Source: a virus
Strand: one strand, 5' to 3'
DNA length: 37,295 bases
IMG/VR virus record: IMGVR_UViG_3300035180_001302
Coordinates: 1-37,295 of that record
The notes under the pieces were generated by a model that made no database searches, was not told where the DNA came from, and saw only the letters and a program-made list of their open reading frames with translations. Made by a program: the position numbers and the translations under genes. Shown here piece after piece: positions 30,200 through 37,295 of the stretch; the stretch's first letter is position 1; each line of letters opens with the position of its first letter.

Positions 30200-32131
30200 A
30201 TGAACTTTTGCTTACCAGAGGTATTGGTTAATAAATTTAAGGAGGCACTTAAAAACGGAGAAATCGACCCCGCAAAGTTATCTGAAATGTCCTCCCAAGA
30301 GAGACACTCCTTCTTATCAAAGTATGTGGGTGAGGAAAACGCAAGACGAGTAAACGCCGATTTTGAGAGTCGACTTCTACTCAAAAGCCAACAGACTGGA
30401 ATAATAAACTGGGCTAAGAGTGTGTCGGGTATGAAACCCGAGACACTGCGCGATATCGTATCCCGCGTGGATCGCATGACTGAAATTTTACAACCCAAAG
30501 AAATGGATGATTTCCTTAGCGACCTAGCAGAACAGAGGTTGGGATTTAAGATTTCTCGTGGAGACGCTGCCCTGGTTTCTGAGGCTGCTCGGGAGGTAAT
30601 GCTGGCCAAAGACAAAATGGTTACTAGGGATACGTTCGCATCTGATGCGGATAGATTAGATTATGGGGCTAAATTTGTTGCTTTCAAAAACTTAGTAGGA
30701 GAACTAAAAGATAAAGTAACTGAACAAAGCGCAATAGAACAATTAAAGTCTCCAGCCAAAGCAGTTATCAATCTGGGGGGAATAGCTAAGTCGGCTAAGG
30801 CGGCACTCGATGTCTCAATGTTACTACGCCAGGGGTTTAAGGCATCTATAACCGAACCAAAGATATGGCTAAAGGAGGCTAAACAAGTGTTTTCAGATAT
30901 CGTCAAAACATTTAAGGGTGAAAACGTATTAGATGGAGTTAAGGCTGATATATATTCTCGTCCCAACGCACTCAATGGATCTTATGCCAGGGAAAAACTA
31001 GCCATAGGAATAAAAGAAGAGGCATACCCAAGTTCCGTGCTTGAGAAAATTCCAGCCGGAATTGGCACTATGTTCAAAGCGTCCGAGCAATCATTCACGG
31101 CGTTTCAGTATAGGCTTCGCGCTGACATATTCGATAAATTACAACAGTCTATAACCGCATCCCATGGCAGTACGGAGGGTCTGGGTAGATTTGTTAACTC
31201 TCTAACTGGCCGTGGAAGTCTGGGTAAACTAGAACCGGCAGCCAATGCAGTAAATAATTTATTCTTCTCTCCCCGTAACGTATGGAGTAACGTAGAGTTT
31301 CTTACCGCGCATCAGTTCGACCGCTCTATGTCTCCTGAATTACGAATAAGGGCGGCCACCAATCTATTAAAAGTTATAGGAACTGTAGCCACTGTGCTTA
31401 CCATAGCCAAGGCACTAGACCACAAGAGCGTGGAAGAAGATCCTCGAAGTTCTGATTTCGGGAAGATACGAATTGGCGATACGCGGTTTGATGTAACTGC
31501 CGGTATGTCATCTCTGGCGGTTTTAGCATCTCGCCTATTAACAATGTCTAGTAAGAGTGGAACGACTGGGAGGGTTAGTGGGTTAAACTCTGGGCAGTAT
31601 GGCTCCCAAACCTTGGAAGATGTTTTAATCAACTATACCGAGGGAAAACTCTCCCCCTTAGCGTCGGTGGTGAAAGACATGATGAAGGGTCAGGACTTCT
31701 CTGGTAATAAGCCCACATTATCTAGAGAGGCAATAAACCTTATGGCACCCCTACCTATAACAAACGCTTACGAGGCGTACAGCAACCCCAAGGCTGCCCC
31801 CCTCATCCTCACCATCATCGCCGATGGTCTTGGTATTGGTGCCAATACATATTCCCAAACTACCAACTGGAATCTCAATCCTGGTAAGGAATTACAGGCA
31901 TTCAAATCTAAGGTTGGTGAGGAAAAATTCACCCAGGCAAATAACGACTACAATAAGGAATTTTCCAAGTGGTATGAGTCTGTCAGGGAAAATCCATCTT
32001 ACAACAAACTCTCCCCCGAAGAGCAGACATCTGTTATAAATAAAAAGAAGTCCGACCTCAAGGACCAGGTTCTACGTTCCTACAACTTTGTGTATACCCC
32101 ACCACGCACCAAGAAATTGCCCAATTTCTAA
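30200..32131 (+). CDS. Internal virion (ejection) protein C / large polyvalent-type protein
   Basis: 643 residues starting MNFCLPEVLVNKFKEALKNG. Largely helical. The conserved-looking part is FFSPRNVWSNVEFLTAHQFD and a hydrophobic stretch LLKVIGTVATVLTIAKALD. It reads like the C-terminal module of large phage polyvalent proteins delivered into the cell. Starts one base after the previous stop. No methylase, helicase or protease motif is seen in it. Confidence 0.6.
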   Translation: MNFCLPEVLVNKFKEALKNGEIDPAKLSEMSSQERHSFLSKYVGEENARRVNADFESRLLLKSQQTGIINWAKSVSGMKPETLRDIVSRVDRMTEILQPKEMDDFLSDLAEQRLGFKISRGDAALVSEAAREVMLAKDKMVTRDTFASDADRLDYGAKFVAFKNLVGELKDKVTEQSAIEQLKSPAKAVINLGGIAKSAKAALDVSMLLRQGFKASITEPKIWLKEAKQVFSDIVKTFKGENVLDGVKADIYSRPNALNGSYAREKLAIGIKEEAYPSSVLEKIPAGIGTMFKASEQSFTAFQYRLRADIFDKLQQSITASHGSTEGLGRFVNSLTGRGSLGKLEPAANAVNNLFFSPRNVWSNVEFLTAHQFDRSMSPELRIRAATNLLKVIGTVATVLTIAKALDHKSVEEDPRSSDFGKIRIGDTRFDVTAGMSSLAVLASRLLTMSSKSGTTGRVSGLNSGQYGSQTLEDVLINYTEGKLSPLASVVKDMMKGQDFSGNKPTLSREAINLMAPLPITNAYEAYSNPKAAPLILTIIADGLGIGANTYSQTTNWNLNPGKELQAFKSKVGEEKFTQANNDYNKEFSKWYESVRENPSYNKLSPEEQTSVINKKKSDLKDQVLRSYNFVYTPPRTKKLPNF

Positions 32132-32184
32132 CTGTGCAAAACTAATCTATTCCCAAACGCACATTTCTGTTATTTACTTATAGC

Positions 32185-32772
32185 ATGCAAACGTTTGAAC
32201 TCTTTTACCCCGTAAGGATCCCACAGGAAGCCTACATCTCCCAGGGTTTTGGTGATTCGCCTGATTTCTATAAAGAGAAATTGGGCATTAATGGTCATAA
32301 CGGCATCGACTTCGCCTGCCCCGTTGGTACTCCCGTGTTAGCCGCCCACGATGGCGTTGTTACCTATTCCGGCTTTGATAAAAACGGCGGCAATATGATT
32401 GAGGTATGTACTATCGAAGACCATATCCTTCAAGGCGTAGTATGTCGTCCCTACACCGTCTATTGCCACTTTAATGGGCCAGCCGAAAAGAAGCTGGGGG
32501 ATAATGTATCGTGTGGTGATGTTTTAGGTTTTTCTGGTAACACCGGTTTATCTACCGGCCCACACCTGCACTTTGGACTCAAGGGCAACCTCAACGGGGT
32601 TGACCCATTCCAGGAAAACGGCTTCAAGGGAGCCATAGACCCGTCTCCCTACTTCAACGGTATATATGCGGGCGACTGGAAGCGCATCTACTTCCCAGCC
32701 TTTACTGCAATCATTGAAAAAGCCAACCGCATTATAGCTCTCCTCAAAGGTCGTTTACAGAACACATCGTAA
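32185..32772 (+). CDS. M23-family metallo-endopeptidase (endolysin)
   Basis: 195 residues. The LytM/M23 core is complete: GHNGIDFACPVGTPVLAAHD supplies the first zinc His and Asp (about 39 and 43), the middle is VYCHF, and GPHLHFGL supplies the final HxH (about 129-131). It would cut peptide cross-links in the wall. No signal peptide, so it needs the holin next door to reach the wall. Ends at the base before the holin ATG. Confidence 0.88.
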   Translation: MQTFELFYPVRIPQEAYISQGFGDSPDFYKEKLGINGHNGIDFACPVGTPVLAAHDGVVTYSGFDKNGGNMIEVCTIEDHILQGVVCRPYTVYCHFNGPAEKKLGDNVSCGDVLGFSGNTGLSTGPHLHFGLKGNLNGVDPFQENGFKGAIDPSPYFNGIYAGDWKRIYFPAFTAIIEKANRIIALLKGRLQNTS

Positions 32773-32961
32773 ATGTCCTTAACTATCTATTCTTTAGTCT
32801 CCCTCGTCATTGGGCGCCTACTTCAAAACGCAGGCATCACCACAACTGACCAGGAGATTTCTACCTTTCTCGGTGTGACGATGCAGATTGTAGGAGCATT
32901 GGGTGTCTGGTACGGGAGATATCGCAGAGGTGATATCACTTGGTACGGAAAGAAAATCTAA
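32773..32961 (+). CDS. Holin-like small membrane protein
   Basis: 62 residues: two hydrophobic stretches (TIYSLVSLVIGRLL and FLGVTMQIVGALGVWYG) and a basic end RYRRGDITWYGKKI. Directly after the M23 endolysin and of holin size and shape. Overlaps the next small gene (TAATG). Holin function is inferred from position and topology. Confidence 0.7.
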   Translation: MSLTIYSLVSLVIGRLLQNAGITTTDQEISTFLGVTMQIVGALGVWYGRYRRGDITWYGKKI

Positions 32962-33050
32962 TGCGCAGTGTCTTGGCTGTCTGGAGAGACATACATTCCA
33001 ACGACCGCTGGGTAACTATCCCACAAGCTATTCAGTGGGCCAAGACCTAA
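32961..33050 (+). CDS. Tiny protein after the holin gene
   Basis: 29 residues: MRSVLAVWRDIHSNDRWVTI, then PQAIQWAKT. Starts in TAATG with the holin stop and ends just before the terminator. Too short to classify; coupling supports translation. Confidence 0.4.
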   Translation: MRSVLAVWRDIHSNDRWVTIPQAIQWAKT

Positions 33051-33052
33051 AT

Positions 33053-33082
33053 AGCCGGTACTATCACCAGTGCCGGCTTTTT
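33053..33082 (+). terminator. Rho-independent terminator of the late operon
   Basis: AGCCGGTACT (33053-33062) pairs with AGTGCCGGCT (33069-33078), 10 bp with one G-U, loop ATCACC, followed by TTTTT (33078-33082). Confidence 0.88.
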
Positions 33083-33209
33083 AATACACAAAACTAAAAC
33101 CCTCATCCTCGTTGCCTAAGAACGGCACGAGAAAGATGAAACATATAACGGGGCGTCGTATATCCCCCATAAGGTTATCAGTAAACTAAAGTATCTAGAC
33201 TAAAATAAT

Positions 33210-34343
33210 ATGGCTGATACGCTTAAGCCAGCAGACATTGAAAGACTAATAGCGACTGACGATGATCTTCTGACACATGAATTTCCTGGGTACAGCCGAG
33301 GACAGCTAAGGACTATAAAGAAGGAGGCCAAGATGGCACGAAAGAAACTCTCGCAAGAACTAGAACTAGACCGCAAAGCGATGGAGTCGCGGCGATTGGC
33401 CAAGTTCTCTGAGGAGAAATACAAACAACTGCTAGAGGAGAACGGGAGGCTGCAACAGGAGCAAAACGCAATCCTGCAAATCAGAAAGACTCCCCAAGAG
33501 TTCACTATCCGACCCAAGGATAGGTCGCACTCCGAAGCTACTGCGTTTATGGTTGCATCCGATTGGCACATTGAAGAGCTGGTGAGGGCAGAGACCGTCT
33601 CTGGTCTCAACTCCTACACGCTCGACATCGCCAAGGAGCGGGCAATTCACTTCTTCCAGAATGGAATGAAACTGGTGCAGATGTGCGGACGAGATGTCAC
33701 AATCAAAACCGTTGTTATTCCACTTCTCGGAGACTTCATTTCGGGAACCATTCACGAAGAGTTGGCAGAGAACAATCAACTGATGCCAGCTGACGCCGCC
33801 TGGACAGTTCAGGGCTGGATAATCTCTGGAATAAATTTCATTCTCAACAACTCCAACTACGAGGTGATAGTGCCTTGCTCCTCTGGCAATCACGGCCGGA
33901 TGACTAAGAAGATCCACCACTCCACAGAACAGGGCAATTCTCTCGAGAATTACATGTATCACAACCTTTCTCTTCACTTCCGCGACAACAAGCGCGTGAA
34001 GTTCCTGATTGCAGAAGGCTATCACATCTATATGGATGTCTATGGTTTGCAGATTCGCCTGCACCACGGGCACTCCATCAAGTATGGAGGAGGAGTCGGG
34101 GGAATCTATATCCCCGTCAACAAATCCATTGCTCAGTGGAATAAGGGCAGAAGGGCAGACCTGGATGTCTTTGGCCACTTTCACCAACAGCGCGACGGAG
34201 GAAACTTCCTCTGCAATGGTTCGCTCATTGGCTACAACTCATTTGCTCTTTCCATCAAGGCCGACTATGAGAAGCCACGCCAATCCTTTTTCCTCGTGGA
34301 TAGGGACCGCGGTAAGACCATCGTTGCGCCAATCATTGTGTAA
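33210..34343 (+). CDS. Calcineurin-like metallophosphoesterase
   Basis: 377 residues. A charged coiled coil (about 35-95) precedes the enzyme. Metal-site motifs follow in order: SDWHIEE (Asp 118, His 120), LLGDFISG (Asp 175), SGNHGR (Asn 227, His 228), HHGH (about 285-288) and GHFHQ (about 322-326). All five blocks are there, so the enzyme should be active on phosphoester or phosphodiester bonds, with two metal ions. Phage members are often DNA- or RNA-directed, substrate unknown. It lacks a Shine-Dalgarno sequence, unlike the genes that follow it. Confidence 0.85.
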   Translation: MADTLKPADIERLIATDDDLLTHEFPGYSRGQLRTIKKEAKMARKKLSQELELDRKAMESRRLAKFSEEKYKQLLEENGRLQQEQNAILQIRKTPQEFTIRPKDRSHSEATAFMVASDWHIEELVRAETVSGLNSYTLDIAKERAIHFFQNGMKLVQMCGRDVTIKTVVIPLLGDFISGTIHEELAENNQLMPADAAWTVQGWIISGINFILNNSNYEVIVPCSSGNHGRMTKKIHHSTEQGNSLENYMYHNLSLHFRDNKRVKFLIAEGYHIYMDVYGLQIRLHHGHSIKYGGGVGGIYIPVNKSIAQWNKGRRADLDVFGHFHQQRDGGNFLCNGSLIGYNSFALSIKADYEKPRQSFFLVDRDRGKTIVAPIIV

Positions 34344-34345
34344 AA

Positions 34346-34420
34346 CCCAGGGCTGACACATGTCAGCCCCAGAGGGGAGGGAGTGCGACTATCACTCCTT
34401 CCCCCCTGGGATTACCCAGG
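34346..34420 (+). promoter_or_regulatory. Three stacked hairpins with an alternative pairing
   Basis: Hairpin 1: GGGCTGACA/TGTCAGCCC (34350-34358/34361-34369). Hairpin 2: 34374-34385/34393-34404, 12 bp with one G-U. Hairpin 3: CCTGGG-ATTA-CCCAGG (34405-34420). CCCAGGG at 34346-34352 can instead pair with CCCTGGG at 34404-34410, which breaks hairpins 1 and 3. Such exclusive structures are seen in attenuators and switches. It lies between the phosphoesterase gene and the SD-using block. Confidence 0.55.
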
Positions 34421-34446
34421 TTGAAAATTTAATATAGGAGTTAACT

Positions 34447-34644
34447 GTGGCTACGCAGAAATTCTTTTGCGCCAGACATCAACGGGAGCTTACGATTGTG
34501 CACCAAGAGCTCACCGAAGACGGTAACGTGCGAACCGAGATGTTGTGCAAGGAATGCCAAGCGGAGCGTGAACCGAAGCCCGCGAAGCAACTCTCCTTGC
34601 GCTACAATCCCGAATTGGACTACACGTCCGATGAAAGGAACTAA
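34447..34644 (+). CDS. Small zinc-ribbon protein
   Basis: 65 residues from GTG 34447, fixed by AGGAG at 34436-34440. FCARH and CKECQAERE form a probable zinc site. Acidic-basic tail (EREPKPAKQLSL). No family recognised. First of five genes that all have good Shine-Dalgarno sites. Confidence 0.6.
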   Translation: MATQKFFCARHQRELTIVHQELTEDGNVRTEMLCKECQAEREPKPAKQLSLRYNPELDYTSDERN

Positions 34645-34646
34645 CA

Positions 34647-34880
34647 ATGTCCGAGATCAATTGGCACAGACTGACCTTCCCATGCCCCAGCTGCGAAAGG
34701 CAAGTCGCCATTCTTGAAATTGATGCGGCATCAGACGGTGAGATTGCCATTGTTGGAATATGTGTTAGTTGTGGCAAACAACTCACCTTCAATACCGATA
34801 TCCGGAAAATCCTCTCAACCTGTGTGCAGGCAGACATCCTTTGTCCTATGGAGGAGGACTTGGCCGATGACATTCAATGA
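34647..34880 (+). CDS. Small zinc-ribbon protein
   Basis: 77 residues, AAGGA eight bases before the ATG. CPSCERQ and CVSCGKQ are 23 residues apart, a zinc ribbon; further Cys follow near the end (STCVQADILC). Acidic tail. Possibly binds nucleic acid or protein; no enzyme motif. Overlaps the next gene by 14 bases. Confidence 0.6.
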   Translation: MSEINWHRLTFPCPSCERQVAILEIDAASDGEIAIVGICVSCGKQLTFNTDIRKILSTCVQADILCPMEEDLADDIQ

Positions 34881-35085
34881 AGCGGTCAAGAAGTACCCAT
34901 TATTGGATATGCGAGTCATATCCAAAAATGGAACATTCCAAATCCTGCGATGTTGGTTTGAGGGTTGGCATCCTGAACTCTTAGAGCTGGGCAGAATCAA
35001 GATGATTCCTGACGGCTTGCGGGGCAAGGAAACAATCCTAACCATGGAAATCATACGCCCGATACAGGAGGTACAAGTTGAGTAG
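34867..35085 (+). CDS. Small protein of unknown function
   Basis: 72 residues from ATG 34867, with GAGGAGG (34851-34857) upstream. Starts MTFNEAVKKYPLLDMRVISK; short beta strands, no Cys pair. The frame is open further upstream but that overlaps the zinc-ribbon gene and lacks a ribosome site. Overlaps the next gene by 8 bases. Confidence 0.55.
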   Translation: MTFNEAVKKYPLLDMRVISKNGTFQILRCWFEGWHPELLELGRIKMIPDGLRGKETILTMEIIRPIQEVQVE

Positions 35086-35404
35086 AATATCACCCAACCT
35101 ACCTGGCGAGCGGCGCAAGGTTTACCGCAACGAACGGAAACCCAACCGCCGAGCCAAACAGATGAACCGGCACCACATCACCCCCAAAGCCCGAAACGGC
35201 AGGAGCGATGAGTCCAATCTTCTGCGTATCAAAATCACGCGCCACGCACTCCTGCATAAGCGTTTCGGCCTGATGACCTTGGAGGAAATCAGAGACGAAC
35301 TGCGCTACATCTTTGCGGTTCCTCCCTCCATCGAGGCACCGGAAACGCACGTTCCAGCATTCATTGACCGTCTCTGCTCTATGAAGGGCAGGATGGCCAG
35401 CTAG
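35078..35404 (+). CDS. HNH-type endonuclease (candidate)
   Basis: 108 residues from TTG 35078, placed by a perfect AGGAGGT (35066-35072) five bases upstream. The core NRHHITPKARNGRSDESNLL with RHALLHKRFG resembles HNH nucleases (HH, then N, then H...H). Very basic start (GERRKVYRNERKPNRRAKQM). Could be a homing-type or packaging nuclease. All family residues seem present, but this needs alignment. Confidence 0.6.
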   Translation: MSRISPNLPGERRKVYRNERKPNRRAKQMNRHHITPKARNGRSDESNLLRIKITRHALLHKRFGLMTLEEIRDELRYIFAVPPSIEAPETHVPAFIDRLCSMKGRMAS

Positions 35405-35413
35405 GAGTCCGCT

Positions 35414-35527
35414 ATGAGAGTAGGCGGCACTCTCCGCTACTGCCACCGGTGCCAGCGTCAAACCTGGCACTGGATATACCACGTCAAGCAGTTTCTGGTA
35501 TACCGATGCCGGATATGCTTTCCATAA
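35414..35527 (+). CDS. Tiny zinc-ribbon protein
   Basis: 37 residues with CHRC and CRIC, 18 residues apart, and many aromatics between (WHWIYHVKQFLVY). AGGAG (35403-35407) six bases before the ATG. Last gene of the SD-using block, directly before a terminator. Function unknown; a minimal zinc ribbon. Confidence 0.6.
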   Translation: MRVGGTLRYCHRCQRQTWHWIYHVKQFLVYRCRICFP

Positions 35528-35531
35528 CCTA

Positions 35532-35554
35532 AGCCCCACGTTCTGTGGGGCTTT
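35532..35554 (+). terminator. Rightward rho-independent terminator
   Basis: AGCCCCAC (35532-35539) and GTGGGGCT (35545-35552), loop GTTCT, then TTTCT. Ends the rightward SD-using block. Confidence 0.85.
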
Positions 35555-35607
35555 CTAATCCCCCCGCATTTGCACCAGGATGCCCCAGGAGGCACGAAAA
35601 AACAAAA

Positions 35608-35641
35608 ACCGTCCCTTTATGCCTTTGATTGGCGGGACGGT
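35608..35641 (-). terminator. Leftward rho-independent terminator of the fibre genes
   Basis: ACCGTCCC (35608-35615) and GGGACGGT (35634-35641) pair perfectly, with an inner GCC/GGC. On the minus strand the stem is followed by TTTTTGTTTTTT, so it stops transcripts of the leftward fibre genes. Confidence 0.85.
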
Positions 35642-35705
35642 GAAAATGGACTGTTTTGCTTCATCGCAAAATTGAGCACAATAAATTATTCTTCCCTGGT
35701 TAGCA

Positions 35706-35774
35706 GAGCGCGGCGCCACGAACCCCACGCCCCTCAAAAATACTGATTATTTTGTTTATTATAATGTTTTTCAT
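35706..35774 (-). CDS. Possible tiny gene after the fibre-associated gene
   Basis: 22 residues: MKNIIINKIISIFEGRGVRG, then AALC. Its ATG lies two bases after the stop of the 337-residue gene, in the same operon. No ribosome site. May be untranslated; low support. The rest of 35555-35776 shows only the two terminators. Confidence 0.25.
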
Positions 35775-35776
35775 GA

Positions 35777-36790
35777 TTACATACTCATTACAAAACCACG
35801 ACAAGTGGAGCTAGATAGGATTGCATTGGTTATTACCAATTTGGGATCTTGAGACGTGCCTGTTTGGTCGGCATAATAAGCATCTATAATATTGAAGTCA
35901 GTTGGCGCAGAATTATCTATATCCAATGAGCTTCTTGTCATAAACTTGCTAATTCCAGTTTTTGCAATCGCAGAAATACCGTTTGCATTGAAACTTATAT
36001 CGTTATAAGCGGATGTGCTCCAAGAAGAAAAAGCAAACCTTGTATTGTATTCTGTCGGTGAGTTTAATGTTATCCCTGCACTATAATCTCCGACCGCAAT
36101 ACTTGAAGTGGAGGCGGGGTTGCAACCAACAAAAGAGAAAGAGACCGAATTGGCGTTATATACTGAACCAAGACCATAGAGACTTAGGGTGGCGGCAGAA
36201 ATCGTAGCACTGGAGCCAAGAGAAGAAGTATCAAACATATAAATTGAGCGGGAAAGATACCAGTTTCCACCCGTTAGAATCGCTCTTACGGTATTTCCCC
36301 CTCCAGGGCTGCTTACCGCTACATTGTCCGCATAGGTACCATTCGCTAAGCTTCTCGTGTTTGACCAGCTGACGGTATTGCCTTGAACATCTGTATAGCC
36401 ATCGCAGGGACTTACCGAACCTGCGGCTGGATAAGCAGTCAAAGTTGAAAACCCAAAACTCAATTTCGGATATAATACCCTATCCCCCATAACCCAATCC
36501 CATGCATGGAACAGGTACCATAATGCCTTAAAAGCATAATACAAACGCTTGCCATACTTATTATGCCCCCTAAAATCAGTCGTCCTTTCTAAGTACCATT
36601 CGCCATTTTTCTTGAAATGTCTGTCGCCATAAGAAAAACTATTTGGAGTGATTTCGGTAATCTTTACTTTGGTTGGACAATCGTATTTTCTAATCCTCAA
36701 AACATAACGAAACCATATTCTAATGATTGGCGCATTCAACAGCCATAACAATTTTCGTTGATGTTTTTTGAAAAAATTTTTATCAAACAT
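35777..36790 (-). CDS. Fibre-associated protein, copy 2 (complete)
   Basis: 337 residues. The first 100 are basic and aromatic (MFDKNFFKKHQRKLLWLLNA, FKALWYLFHAWDWVMGD). From about 115 the protein is a Ser/Thr/Asn-rich beta domain, with RSIYMFDTSSLGSSATISAA and ATLSLYG recalling DNRLRE-type carbohydrate-linked beta-sandwiches. It probably sits at the fibre, the C-terminal half facing outward. The N-terminal 47 residues are duplicated at 1-143. It follows a fibre-tip gene by five bases, as copy 1 does. Confidence 0.65.
   Translation of the reverse strand: MFDKNFFKKHQRKLLWLLNAPIIRIWFRYVLRIRKYDCPTKVKITEITPNSFSYGDRHFKKNGEWYLERTTDFRGHNKYGKRLYYAFKALWYLFHAWDWVMGDRVLYPKLSFGFSTLTAYPAAGSVSPCDGYTDVQGNTVSWSNTRSLANGTYADNVAVSSPGGGNTVRAILTGGNWYLSRSIYMFDTSSLGSSATISAATLSLYGLGSVYNANSVSFSFVGCNPASTSSIAVGDYSAGITLNSPTEYNTRFAFSSWSTSAYNDISFNANGISAIAKTGISKFMTRSSLDIDNSAPTDFNIIDAYYADQTGTSQDPKLVITNAILSSSTCRGFVMSM
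36648..36790. repeat. 143-bp near-identical repeat (partner at 1-143)
   Basis: 140 of 143 bases agree with 1-143; the three differences are all transitions, two of them silent. Identity ends exactly at the ATG of the gene; sequences upstream differ (TTTATATC versus ATCTTTTA). The other end cannot be seen because the window starts there. This points to duplicated genes, not to a terminal repeat of the virion DNA. Confidence 0.9.
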
Positions 36791-36795
36791 ATCTT

Positions 36796-37293
36796 TTATA
36801 TGTTATTTAGCAATGCCAGCAAATCCCACTTAGAATCCGTAGAGTTGTAAATGAAGCCCAAATACAAAGTTTTACTAATCACCGTTGTCGTGGGTAAAGC
36901 CAAATCAGAGGAAGCACGATAGATGGCGTTCCAAGACAAAGCCCTTGCCGTACCATTATCTTTTATTCTTATGATTAGCTTTTGACCTTGAACTGGCGTG
37001 CCTGTTGGGGCGGCGAAAGTTGCCGCCGCAGCCAAGGCAGTGAGCGTATAAATATCCGTGCTGTCGCTTGTAGGAGTAGGCGTTGCATTGCTTGCTTCTG
37101 TTTGCTCACGAGGGTTTATTCTTTTATTTGTGAGTGTTTGAGTTCCACTTACCGTTGCTACGTTTACCCCCTCTATGGCTACTACCCCAGCGGAAACCCG
37201 AGTAATAGTTGTGTCGCTTGCGTGGCCAAGTTCAATTGCTCCTACGCCTATGGACGTTGTAGTTGATGCGACTAGGCCAGAAATTGGAAGTCC
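36796..37293 (-). CDS. Tail-fibre C-terminal protein (start beyond right edge)
   Basis: The frame is open from the right edge for 165 residues: GLPISGLVASTTTSIG at the left, SGTQTLTNKRINPREQ in the middle, and the phage-typical end SDSTDIYTLTALAAAATFAA, TGTPVQGQKLIIRIKDNGTA, TLYLGFIYNSTDSKWDLLAL. This end domain is widespread on phage tail fibres. The N-terminus lies outside the window. An internal ATG would give just the final 79 residues, but the longer frame is clearly coding. Confidence 0.8.
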   Translation of the reverse strand, partial: GLPISGLVASTTTSIGVGAIELGHASDTTITRVSAGVVAIEGVNVATVSGTQTLTNKRINPREQTEASNATPTPTSDSTDIYTLTALAAAATFAAPTGTPVQGQKLIIRIKDNGTARALSWNAIYRASSDLALPTTTVISKTLYLGFIYNSTDSKWDLLALLNNI

Positions 37294-37295
37294 AG

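Noticed and set aside
35777-37293. Diversity-generating retroelement acting on fibre genes
   Set aside because: No reverse transcriptase is present, and the repeat differences are three transitions, not adenine-specific changes in a variable region.
1-37295. Whole-genome reassignment of TAG to an amino acid
   Set aside because: Terminase small subunit, scaffold, capsid, DUF1599-like and other genes end in TAG at natural ends; reading through the capsid TAG would run into a long hairpin. Only two early genes have internal TAG.

Overview
The window reads as an almost complete genome of a tailed double-stranded DNA phage, most like a short-tailed (podovirus-like) one. It has terminase subunits, a large portal, a scaffold, an SU10-type capsid protein, three large ejection-type proteins, and an M23 endopeptidase with a holin-like partner. 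I see no integrase, no major tail-tube or tape-measure gene, no DNA polymerase, no tRNA and no CRISPR. The host cannot be named. Most genes lack a Shine-Dalgarno (SD) sequence: they start after A-rich leaders such as AACCAAATG, or inside TAATG/ATGA overlaps. That points to a host lineage with little SD use, such as Bacteroidota or Patescibacteria (inference). The Ser/Thr-rich secreted protein at 21758-22978 fits such hosts but proves nothing.

Layout. 1-994 (minus strand): tail-fibre genes running left. 995-1960 and 2867-3647: two long gene-free stretches dense in base-paired elements, read here as two large structured RNAs, with a secreted lysozyme-like gene and two small zinc-finger genes between them. 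3648-10924 (plus): an early operon of tightly overlapping small genes. It holds a sigma-region-4-like gene broken by an amber codon, an ERF annealing protein with a PD-(D/E)XK nuclease, two duplicated pentapeptide-repeat genes, remnants of two methyltransferases plus an intact AT-rich one, a VRR-NUC nuclease, an HNH-like protein and a DUF1599-like protein. 11104-11130: a two-way terminator. 11152-12312 (minus): four small genes of unknown role. 12397-33082 (plus): the late region (terminase, portal, scaffold, capsid, a fused glycosyltransferase, connector, tail or fibre proteins, ejection proteins, lysis), ending at a strong terminator. 33210-34343: a phage metallophosphoesterase. 34346-34420: three stacked hairpins. 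34447-35527: five small genes that, unlike the rest, all have SD sequences. 35532-35641: back-to-back terminators. 35706-37293 (minus): more fibre genes.

The two ends belong together. Positions 1-143 are a near-identical copy of 36648-36790, the start of a fibre-associated gene, and fibre genes run off both ends on the minus strand. The simplest reading is a circularly permuted or circular genome whose assembly broke inside a duplicated fibre module, leaving a short gap.

Working model. Early genes supply recombination functions (ERF annealing protein, exonuclease, nucleases) and probable DNA modification. Replication must rely on the host. Late genes build a capsid whose operon carries a two-domain glycosyltransferase that may decorate virions or the host surface. 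M23, holin and the lysozyme-like protein open the cell. The two large RNAs have no assigned role and are the most interesting part of the window.
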